From NCBI GenBank assembly GCA_958496175.1, contig OY292278.1, positions 38,812,001 to 38,876,000 on the forward strand: a DNA stretch of 64,000 bases. The letters are read 5' to 3'. This document shows, in pieces, positions 52,784 through 61,970 of the stretch. The stretch is from Sisyra terminalis. Taxonomy: Eukaryota; Arthropoda; Insecta; Neuroptera; Sisyridae. The translations under genes were made by a program, and so were the position numbers. The notes under the pieces were generated by a model that was given only the letters and a program-made list of their open reading frames with translations, had not been told where the DNA came from and made no database searches. The stretch's first letter is position 1; each line of letters begins with the position of its first letter.

Positions 52784-53616
52784 CCCCAACATGTTGGTAG
52801 TTCAAATTCATCATTATTTTCATTTTATAGTTTTTAGTTTTCCAGTGGTGGCCATATTAGTTAGCTTTCAGGAAGAAGTATATGTTTTAAATTTCAGATA
52901 TGAATAACAGTTAGCCCAGAGTATATGTTGTTTTGTGTAAAATGCCTTTTTTGCCAAGTATATATTACATATTAAATGGTTAAATACATTATATTCACCT
53001 ACTGAAGTATGCATTATTTTGACATTTTGTGCTTGCAATACCTCTGTTTCTAGTCAAATCTCAAACTCCAAATTTTAGGTGCATAATACTATCATACAGT
53101 ACTATAATGGGGTGATATTTCAGATTTTTATCTGGTCCCCCACCAGAGATATTGAGCTCAGAAAATTGCAAATTTTGAAAATTTCCAAATTTTGTTATTT
53201 TTTATTTTAAAAAGGCTTAAAGTCTCAGACTTCAAATTTTGTATTTGAATACAACTAGTACCTAATTGTTAATAAAAAAAGTTTTAACGTGTAGACTCTT
53301 TCCCTTCCTTCACAATCTTTCCGTGAAAATTGGAGTTTTTACAAATGAGAGCTAAAAATTTAGGCTGAAATTTCACCCCTTAGAATTACATTTAGGTGAA
53401 AACGTCTCATTACAACTTTATAGCTTATATTTTTATGAACCCACTGCTTTTAGTTTCATTTTGATAGGACAAATAGGGCCTGGGATAATCAAGTTTCCGT
53501 AAACCCTTAAAAGTGTAAAAATGTCTGCGCCTAGTAAAATTAATATGGCCACCACTGGAAAACTAAAAACAATAAAATTAAAATAATGATGAATTTGAAC
53601 TCCCAACATGTTGGGG
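52784..53616. repeat. 833-bp element with 76-bp inverted arms
   Basis: Left arm 52784-52859 starts CCCCAACATGTTGG and ends CAGTGGTGGCCATATTA. Right arm 53541-53616 is its near-perfect reverse complement, starting TAATATGGCCACCACTGG and ending CCAACATGTTGGGG. The arms enclose about 680 bp of unrelated AT-rich DNA without a convincing ORF. This is probably a non-autonomous DNA transposon or foldback element; superfamily not determined. Confidence 0.75.
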
Positions 53617-55590
53617 TTGTGGCACACAAAAAATCAGAAGTAACAAAAATAATCCAGCGACCAGTGCTGGACCGACTGAATTGGACTGACCCAAACCCGT
53701 TTATGTTAATAAGACACACTAAGGTAATAGAATTTTAAATTGTAATTAAATTGATTATTATATTGTTGAATCAAAGATATATAACATTTATAATAGTTAT
53801 TTTTGAAAGAAGAAGTCATCGTCTATATATTAGTATTTTAACACGAAGTTTTGGTTCTACTTTTGACCGTTATTAAATGAAAATTAAAAATACCCGTGAT
53901 CTTAAGCCTCCTTTACAAATTTTATTAATTTAAGTATTTTTAGCGTGCACAGTGGAGCAGTATGCGTTTTCGCCGCCCGGGGTTGACCAGAAATTTGTCG
54001 CCCCCTATTTTCATTATTAGGCAAGAAAATTGGTTACATATCAAATGCGTTTTAAATTATTTAAATATTTAAAAATGAAAACATCGTATATTTTCAAAGC
54101 AAAATCTTTTATTTTTTATCTAACTATCAATTTAACTATCAACGCCAATATGCCGCCCGGGGCCATGGCCCCCCAAGCACTCACCACGATACGCTAAAGA
54201 GTACGCAACAAAGCATGAAAAACCATCACCCGTTTTATAAATTACCGAAACTATCAATTGCATAACCAAAGTGAATATAAACTATAATTATAAATATAAA
54301 TGAATATAAATATAAATTCTTTGTAGATCCATCAAAATGCATTCTTTTAAAAATAGTTGAATTCGATAACTCCATTAAAGAAAAAGCTCTTTTTTATATC
54401 TATTGATCTCACCTATTGATGAATTAAAATATGAATGGTTATATAAAAAAAAACAGTTCTTAGTATTTTTTTTTTTGAAATTAGCTTTAGAGAAGATATT
54501 TTTCTTCATGTATGACTTATTTTATTGAAATACTCTGCTTAGTCCAGGATTTTAAAAGATTTTCCCCATAACGATAAAGCAATCCTCAAAACTTGACTTT
54601 TTTGGTGAAAACCAATTATTATTGATATATTATTTAATTATAAAAATCTTACAAAAATTATCTTGAGATGATTTCTATGAACGATTCCCTCTTCAAAGTT
54701 ACCGAAAAAACCGATTCTTAGCATTTTTTTTTGCTTTTTAAAATCATCCTTAAGGAGAAAATGGTTGGCTTGGTTTTAAAGTAGAAATAGTTAAAATTTC
54801 CTGGTTCTATAATTCCCTTTTTATACCAATCGCACAGCAGGATCTACCATCTTTGCGTATGTAATTGAGGATTTTTACAGTTTAATGAATTTTCCGATTT
54901 TCATAATAAAAACTTTTGTTAAGGACTGTGAACTCTAAATGCTAGTTTAAACTATTGAAATTTGAACAAAAAAACGTGCAATATGAGATTTTTGATTGAT
55001 TAATCAATAATAAGCTTAGAATCTGTCATCATTGTAAAACAATTGGTCTTGAGTATCATAGAAACAAATCTTTATACTTCAAATATGTACATTTACTACT
55101 TCTGAAACGCTTTGGGGATTTCCAGATTTCTTCGTTAAAAATCGGATACAATTTCTGGAAATTAACTCTCCAAAATTTTTTCTGAAAAAATTTCAATAAA
55201 ATTTGGCCAATACAAAAAATAATCAATACAAAGACGAGAAAACCTATATGTCATTATATATGAATAAACAACTCTATCATATTGATTGATGATAGATATT
55301 TTGCTAGATATTACTAATTTACATTTTTTGATTGCTTTCACATGTGCTACTGTATTTTTTAACCGTGTTATAGCTTAACAAAATTTAAATATCCTATACT
55401 ATCCTATAAAATTAAACGGAAGACTCAATTTTCTGATACTTCTGATATTTCTTTGAAGTATGTATGGTTGCATATGTGTCTGGAGTAAACATATAGTTGT
55501 TGAAACTTTTAACATTGGTAAGTATTTTATTTATTTCCGAGACACAATTAATAAATTAATAAATTAATGATTAAATAATATACGTCTAAT
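53617..55590. other. intergenic DNA
   Basis: No gene supported. A GC-rich island GCCGCCCGGGG occurs twice (about 53973 and 54152), surrounded by AT-rich DNA. Two loosely similar stretches (TTCTTAGTATTTTTTTT and TTCTTAGCATTTTTTTTT) lie about 260 bp apart near 54450 and 54715. Confidence 0.35.
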
Positions 55591-56000
55591 GACTCAATTT
55601 CTTCTTTATAACAACGCGCTTCAACAGTTTTTGGCTAACATCATCAAGTAATGATTATTTTGTCAGTTTTAAATAAATTTCATATAGGTTGTCGGTTTTA
55701 TATAATTTATCGTTAAGGATGTTATTTGGATCTAGTTTATGTGCTTTGTATATTTCATATTCTTCTAGGGTGTTTATATGTGATCCGTTCTTGCAAATAT
55801 GTAGTGGCTTAAAATTAGTTTCGAAATTTAAGCATTGATGACTTTCGCCATAAAGTTGTTTTGTAAAATTTGAAGTTGTTGTTGAAGTAGATCTCTTGGG
55901 TGTATGTTCCTTCTATCTTGTTCCGAAAGATCTAGCAGTTTGGCCAATGTAGAATGTTGAAACGCGTTGTAATAAAGAAGAAATTGAGTCATAAGATATA
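55591..56000 (-). mobile_element. Penelope-like element fragment A
   Basis: The minus strand reads the C-terminal part of a GIY-YIG endonuclease, then terminal-repeat sequence containing a decayed hammerhead motif (CAACGCGCTTCAACAG on the plus strand). At the other end, plus-strand GTTGAAACGCGTTGTAATAA and TTGAGTCATAAGATATATAT form an inverted partial copy of the same terminal repeat. The fragment is therefore bounded by terminal-repeat pieces in opposite orientations. Confidence 0.8.
55655..55955 (-). pseudogene. Penelope GIY-YIG endonuclease C-terminus (broken)
   Basis: About 100 codons on the minus strand, starting FYIGQTARSFGTR followed by a stop. It continues through SNFTKQLYGESHQCLNFE and TLEEYEIYKAHKLDPNNI to KLTK and a TAA. 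It is homologous to the second copy at 58396-58634. The N-terminus and the reverse transcriptase are absent. Confidence 0.82.
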
Positions 56001-57009
56001 TATTATTATTAGTATTTGTTTAAACTTAAGAATTTGACATCATGGGAAAAATACATGAAAAGATGATTAATTGTTAGATGAAAGTTAAAGGTAAAACTGA
56101 TAAAGATGAGATTATATAATTTCAAAAGCAAAAACTACCCCATAAGTTGATTAAAATAACTACAAACTTATAATCAATTAAATCAAGGGATGTACTACTC
56201 CCATTGACAAGCCGCCACTGGACCTCACCCCCAAATTTCACGCTTAATTTAACAAGAAATGAAGCAACGCGAAAATAATACCATCAAAAGCTAATTAATT
56301 GAAAGCACGCACGATTTACTTAAAGAAACTCACGCGAAATTGAATCTTTTCTCACAAGAAAGTTTTTTATAACACAACTCATTCTTTAAACACTTGTCGC
56401 CACGAATACACTTTTTCCAACACTAATTATTTTGCGTAGCTTCTCTTAATTTGTATGATAATTTGTTGAAAAACGAAAAGAAGAAAAAAAAAGATACGTC
56501 TATAACTTGATTAAGTTTCCATTTTCGAAAACCCGACGTAATCGAGCCAGGGAAAAAGTTTTTGCCAAAGTACTATTTGAATAAAAAATTCGAACGGCTT
56601 TACATTATAATAATGTGCCGACTTACAAGTTTCAAAAGTTTTATTTGTTTAGCACAAGAGTTTTCAGTCGAAACAAAATGTTTTATTGGTGTATAATGAA
56701 TTTTATTAGACATCAAAGAAGAAATTTCAAAACTACAATTTGCTCTCGGTTAAATTTTAATCTATTCCACATAAATTCTACAGAACATAATGTAAATATT
56801 TTAATATTGTTGTGGAAGAAAATGTTTGACGTACTTGAAATACATATTATATGCTTTTTATATAGAAAACTAAAAGAACCAATAGAACCATTTGAAACAA
56901 AATAGACGTAGCATTTTATGAAATTTTCTAAAAATGAATATATAGCCACCCGTTATATATTTCTATACAATAAGTTTGAATCACTTTGAAATAAATATAT
57001 TATGAACAA
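56001..57009. other. AT-rich DNA between the two Penelope fragments
   Basis: No convincing coding sequence. The longer open frames on both strands here overlap each other and carry no recognisable motif. Part may be decayed retroelement. Confidence 0.35.
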
Positions 57010-57726
57010 TACCTACAAAAATAAAATAATATATTATAGAAGATATGTAGACGATACATTATATTATTTATTGGAACTAGCCGACAGATTGACAATATGG
57101 TATCCGATCTGAAGAAAATTAACCAGAAAATAAAATTCACGACAGAATACGATCTAAATGGAATAATAAAATTTTTAGATACTAGGATCACCAATGAAAA
57201 TGAAAAGTAGTCATAAAATTTATACAAATAACCAACAACAACGAACGCAACCATCCATAAAACATCATTTCGCCCAAGAAACCAAAAAATGGCAACTTTC
57301 AACAGTTTAGTATATAGAGCGATCAAGTTCCTTCGTGCATCAAAGCTCGTGAAAAGAACTTAAGATAATTAAACATATAGCCATAACTAACGGATACAAC
57401 AGCTGAATCGTAGACAAAATTATATCGAAATTTTAAAAAAAATCCATTTTTCCAATTCCACCAAAAGAAAACAAAAAATACATAAAATCAAACTTCAATT
57501 ATATATTTGGTTTAACAATCGCCAACTTCTTCAAGAAAAATAATTTTAATATCGCATTTTCAACAAACAACAACATGATGAAGATTCTTAAGCCATTGGA
57601 GAACAACCAAATTACAACGAAAAATAAAATCGAAATATATAAAATTAATTGTGGTTCCTGTGAAAAATTCTACATTGGCCAAACTGGTAGATCTTTCGGA
57701 ACAAGATATAAGGAACATACATCTTA
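57010..57726 (+). pseudogene. Penelope-like reverse transcriptase and endonuclease remnant
   Basis: The plus strand shows the RT catalytic motif YYRRYVDDTLYY near 57034-57070. After a frameshift come RQIDNMVSDLKKINQKIKF and GIIKFLDTRIT, typical of the end of the RT palm. Around 57640-57725 comes the start of a GIY-YIG endonuclease with its zinc-binding cysteines: INCGSCEKFYIGQTGRSFGT, then RYKEHTS and a stop. The combination of RT with a C-terminal GIY-YIG domain identifies a Penelope-like element. Frameshifts, stops and the missing 5' part show it is dead. Confidence 0.85.
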
Positions 57727-58395
57727 GAATCATGTCATTGGTTAAAATCTATAAAGTTTTAAGTAACATATTCACTGATTGGTTGAATTAAAGATTGAGT
57801 TTTGTACGGTGTGTTATGATTGGCCCATGTATCCTGCGCCATTTAAATCACTACAGTGCCTTGATTTGTACAAAGTGGGCTTAGTATTTCTCATTTAAAG
57901 TGACTTTTGAACTCAGAACATTTGGAACGGTATTTCTTTCGATTTATAATTCATATATCGGAAAGAAAATTATTGTTATTAAAATAAGTTTTCTATATTA
58001 CTCTTAATTATAATCTGGAATTAATATTTTTCAATTTAAAATTTACTTTTGAGGATAAACATCGTTGATTTTGTAAGGGTTATTTTTCTTCGCACAATTA
58101 AGACCTTCGGTCTTAATAAAGATCCGTAATCTGAGAACCATAAAAAAAATTCTTATTATATTTTGTCAACTTATTTTCTTATTCTAATTTTGATCATTAT
58201 CACGATGAACGATCATTGGTCTTATTGTTTTTAAAGCGAAATTTTGATTTCCGATTTGAAGTCTTCGAATGAAGTCCAATAACTCTATTTTACTGTTCGC
58301 ATTTATGATTGTATCGTCTACGAATCGAAGGTTGGAAAATCGCTTTCCACCAATTTTAATTCCACTATTTTACTTCTCCAAAGTAAGTTCCAGTA
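57727..58395. repeat. insertion interrupting the Penelope endonuclease
   Basis: The endonuclease reading breaks off after …RYKEHTS and resumes at about 58396 with SSTTTSNFIKHLYDENHQ. In the parallel copy at 55.7-55.9 kb these two parts are contiguous. The roughly 670-bp interval is therefore an insertion or rearrangement. I could not identify its type and see no clear target duplication. Confidence 0.6.
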
Positions 58396-58634
58396 TAATC
58401 TCTTCTACAACAACTTCAAATTTTATAAAACACCTGTATGACGAAAATCATCAATGTTTAAATTTCGAAAAAAAATTTATGCCATTACGTATTTACAAGA
58501 AAGGATCACATATGAAAACCCTGGAAGAATATGAAATATACAAAGCACACAAATTAGATCCAAATAACATCGTTAACGATAAATTATATAAAACAAACAA
58601 CCTATATCAAGTTTGTTTACAACTGACAAAATAA
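58396..58634 (+). pseudogene. Penelope GIY-YIG endonuclease C-terminus, second copy
   Basis: About 79 codons ending TLEEYEIYKAHKLDPNNI…KLYKTNNLYQVCLQLTK and a TAA. It is closely similar to the minus-strand copy at 55655-55955. It belongs with the RT/endonuclease remnant at 57010-57726. Confidence 0.82.
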
Positions 58635-58639
58635 TCATT

Positions 58640-58720
58640 ACTTGATGATGACAGCCAAAAACTGTTGAAACGCGTCGTAATAAAGAAATCGAGTCATAGG
58701 ATATATATTATTATTCATAA
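58640..58720 (+). ncRNA. decayed Penelope hammerhead ribozyme in 3' terminal repeat
   Basis: The plus strand reads ATTACTTGATGATGACAGCC, then AAAAACTGTTGAAACGCGTC, then GTAATAAAG. This has the same architecture as 8510-8558, but core C3 is replaced by T and stem II has mismatches, so self-cleavage should be impaired or lost. It follows the endonuclease stop directly, as expected for a Penelope terminal repeat, and continues into GAGTCATAGGATATATATT, shared with fragment A. Confidence 0.75.
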
Positions 58721-60371
58721 ATTTAATTTTCTTGTACAATTATTGAGGTAGTTGAATTTCTGGAAAAGCAAGGTTTCAAGACCTCAATCCAATAGATCTT
58801 TTAATCTCTGTTTTTTTATAAAAGTAAAAATAAGATTTTAATTGTGTTTATTATATTTAATGTTGATTATTTATAACGCTGGAGTTTGATACAAAGTGGG
58901 ACATTTGGTAGAGTATGACCTTATTTGTTTTTGTGAAAATATAATACGTTTTTAAAAATCTAAGGCCTGAAAGATTGGATCAAAGATATCCAAAGGATAT
59001 TTTGATAGTTAAATAAAGAATCTAAATTTAATTTTAGTAAAAGTGAAGTCAAAAATTGTCCTTTCATTGAATGTTTAAATTGTGATTTTTCCCGGAGCTT
59101 TTTTGTGAGCATACGCCTTTTGTTGATATGACATATTATGTGTGTTAAAGCCGCTCACGCACAAAAAGCTCTGTGCGAGCTTTCCCCCGAGGAAATCGCA
59201 ATGACCGTCAAATTTTCATAACTAATTTCTTCTCAGCTGCGTTTTTCTGCTGAACAGAAAAGGTCGTATACAATGAATGCTTTATATTGCTTTTATTTCC
59301 TCTTTACCTTTCCTCGAGTTGAACACATTTCCAAAGTTTCGACATCAAATGTCCATTTGTGCGAGCCGAGGACAAAGTTGCTGCTCTCCGGCATGTGCTA
59401 TATAATTTCAGCAGAATCAGGGAATAAAAATGTTGCATAATTTACGAGGAACATTTAGGGAAAAAATCTCGGGCTTTAAAAGATATGAAGTAGGTTTGTG
59501 TATTTTAAAGAAAAAAAAATGTATAAGGATATGGAATTGGAGAAAAAAAAGAAGTGGTTGAAGCTGAAGCATCAGTTCGAGTCCATTGCATTCCTGTCAC
59601 GTTTACATTTGGCAGTTACGTGACATCTTAAGACTTACCTTTGAGCGTAATTTCAAGAGAAAATAAATTGTGTCCCGTTTCTATATTTCCCGAGCAAAAG
59701 CTCAGTGTAAAAGTTCTGACAATTTTTCATACCGTTCTATCAAATATCTCGTTTGATTTGAGTGCCAACCATATCTTTCACGTGCATGTAGCAAATACGC
59801 AAGTGAATCGCAAATAAAAAGAATCGCACATAAAAAAAAAGTTTCACACTGTATAGGTACCTACGACATAACATTATATTATATGATGTACTCATACAAA
59901 ATGAACCACGAGACTTTATATGAATGTATTGTTTGTAATAAAATCGGGAACGAGTCGTCAACCACTCAACCCCTCATCTTTATTTTATTACATATTTACA
60001 CCTCATAAAAATAATTCATTCCCATAACGCAAATCTAAAGAGATTTCTTCCCGATTTTTTACAACTTACACCTCCCAACTAAAACTACCATCACCCCAAA
60101 CCACATCGTTTTCAAAAACCACCCCCAGGAGTTTAATAAATACATTTAGCAAACTCAACTAAATAAGCATTTCATAATTTGTTCTCGACAAGACTATCTA
60201 AACGTTGTATTAAAATACCCTTGTTAAAGTTGACCGGAACTTCCCAGGATTAGACATTTAAAGATCGAACTTTCAAAGCCTAGCTTCACATATTTAAGCT
60301 TTTTCCAACAAAGGTTTCTAAAAAAATCTTTTAAAAAAACAGAACGATTTATCAAATCAAAAATTAAATTA
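58721..60371. other. intergenic DNA with a slightly GC-richer block
   Basis: No gene supported. 59140-59420 and 59560-59640 are less AT-rich than the surroundings and contain palindromic sites such as ACGTGAC, but no splice-compatible reading frame was found. Confidence 0.35.
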
Positions 60372-60529
60372 CAGTCCCTGGCCATATTATTAGACTAATT
60401 AGACTAGATTAGTTAGACAAAAAATGAAAGTTTTCGTACAATTGGCTGTAAACCTTTCAATTTTTTTACTTATACCACTAATCCACTAAACTTATGTATT
60501 CCGTTTTGTGGGAATTATCTACCGAATGG

Positions 60530-61022
60530 TTAAACGTATTTGATTCGTGCAAAAGACTGTCCAACATTCCAATATATTCCTTTTTGTAAGGTTTTCTCTT
60601 TACTGATTCGTTTTCCTCTGGAAAAAAAACAAAAATTTACTATTTATTTAAAATTTAACGTACATAAAAGCTCACCTCGTGTTTTCAATGGGTACAACTT
60701 TCCGTAAGTTGGCAAAAGCGTTGTTAACAACTTCCAAACGACATCTTTCGCGTGCATTTTTTTTTGGCAACAATATGTGGAGCTTTTTCCATTCGAAATC
60801 TACTCTTTGGAACCTCTGACTGATGATTTTTCGGTTCCTTTTATTGATGACTACCGTAGTTGAAACATGTGCGCGAATTGGAATCACTTTTCCGGGAGCA
60901 TGTGGAAGAAATTGACGACGAACTCTCCTCCAACCATCACAGTTGATTGGAAACGGAATTTGTTTGAGTTGCCGGAATATTTTCGTCGAGAAAAAACGCC
61001 ACTCGAACCATTGGGTCCAATT
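60530..61022 (-). CDS. bHLH-like protein, 3' part, two exons
   Basis: Exon 61022-60676 stays open for 115 codons and ends in a basic/helix-1 region: KKNARERCRLEVVNNAF, then ANLRKVVPIENTR at donor AG|gtgagc. Exon 60617-60530, after a strong TTTTTTTTCCAG acceptor, continues in phase: GKRISKEKTLQKGIYW…ARIKYV and a stop. The NARER basic core, the V-N-x-A-F-x-x-L-R helix and the K-R-I-S-K-x-x-T-L start of helix 2 fit a bHLH transcription factor. Helix 2 is unusually short and deviates after TLQKGI. There is no start codon in the visible exon: the frame runs to a stop at 61023, so an upstream exon or a fragment is likely. The subfamily is uncertain. It lies inside a Tc1-type element, on the opposite strand to the transposase remnant. 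Confidence 0.6.
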
Positions 61023-61333
61023 TCATCATGAAGCAAATTAACACTAAAACATCGACTATAAGTTTTGAACTTTTTAATTTATGTTGAAATTTTAAACACC
61101 ACCATTTATTCCCCTCATGTTTTGTTGGCATTTTGTCTTCCAATTCCCGATCCAGAAGGATTTATAAATGATTGGATAGCTAACTATATATCTAATTTTA
61201 TACAAAATGTACATATTCTACTAAATTAAATTTAATATTGTTTAATTTTTACATTATAAAAAGTTGTATTGGTTTTTAAGAAATATGTTTTCTGTATAAG
61301 GGAAAACCTTGTTTATTATCTCTATTACCCTAC

Positions 61334-61560
61334 TTTAGGATAATAGCCTTGATTTGAAACCCATTGAAAATAGGTGAAAGTTGCCGAAGAAAAAAATAGC
61401 CAAAGAAGTGGTCACAACAGAAAAATAGCTCTTAGAAAAAATATTCACTTATGGAATCTTCATCCACAAATACAGCAGACCATATTGTCTTACATAGACA
61501 GCATACTGCGCAGAATCAGAACTTAAATATCAGTATACGAGCTTTCAATTAAATATTAAA
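61334..61560 (+). pseudogene. Tc1-type transposase C-terminus (broken)
   Basis: The plus strand reads DNSLDLKPIEN, matching the conserved SPDLNPIEN block that carries the last catalytic acidic region of Tc1-family transposases, then stops and a frameshift. It resumes as WNLHPQIQQTILSYIDSILR with RRIRT, matching the terminal WxxIPxxxIxxLVxSMxRR motif. The N-terminal HTH and first catalytic residues are not found. Confidence 0.8.
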
Positions 61561-61657
61561 TAATTCAGCTCACCATAAGAAGATGTTTAATAAATTTGAT
61601 GGTAAAAAATTATTTTTTCGTAAATATGATTTTTGTAAATATGATTATTACAGGAAT

Positions 61658-61970
61658 TTTAAGCCCAATCAAAAATATGAGCCCAAAATAAAATAGCTCT
61701 TACTTCAGGTTTTATACAAAATCTATAGTGCGTCTATTAATATGGTCAAGTATTGTAGGGTTAGAATTAAATAATACGAATGCCATCCCATTTTTCCATC
61801 TAATTACACTCTTTATGAACATATAAATATATTCACAATACCCAATTCGAAATTACTTTAGTAGTAAGGTAAGTTACACCCAATTAAAAATATGGACCCA
61901 AAATAAAATAGCCCTTACTTCAGATCTTATACAAAATCTATAGTGCATCTATAAATATGGCCAGGGACTG
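61658..61970. repeat. duplicated terminal segment of the Tc1-type element
   Basis: Two direct copies of about 100 bp (61658-61765 and 61873-61970), 214 bp apart, share AAAATAAAATAGC, TTATACAAAATCTATAGTGC and TATGGxCA. The outer copy carries the clean terminal CCAGGGACTG. The inner one is diverged. Confidence 0.72.

Larger units (their letters stand above)
60372..61970 (+). mobile_element. Tc1-type DNA transposon remnant, 1.6 kb
   Basis: The ends are CAGTCCCTGGCCATATTATT at the left (60372) and AATATGGCCAGGGACTG at the right (to 61970). Both are flanked by TA, the Tc1/mariner target. The total of 1599 bp is the usual size of such elements. Only the C-terminal part of the transposase is visible (61334-61560). 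The region where the N-terminal and most of the catalytic domain should be instead holds a minus-strand bHLH-like reading frame. The right terminal segment is duplicated (61658-61765 and 61873-61970). Confidence 0.7.

Noticed and set aside
56615..57326. Long open frames on both strands, including a 108-codon hydrophobic minus-strand ORF
   Set aside because: The 57000-57326 ORF is antisense to the Penelope RT remnant. The 56.6-56.9 kb ones overlap each other and have only AT-driven composition.
60937..61143. Minus-strand frame ending …TNSVSNQL as upstream exon of the bHLH gene
   Set aside because: It overlaps the bHLH exon in another frame and lacks an ATG at its 5' end or a fitting donor. 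Kept only as a remote possibility.
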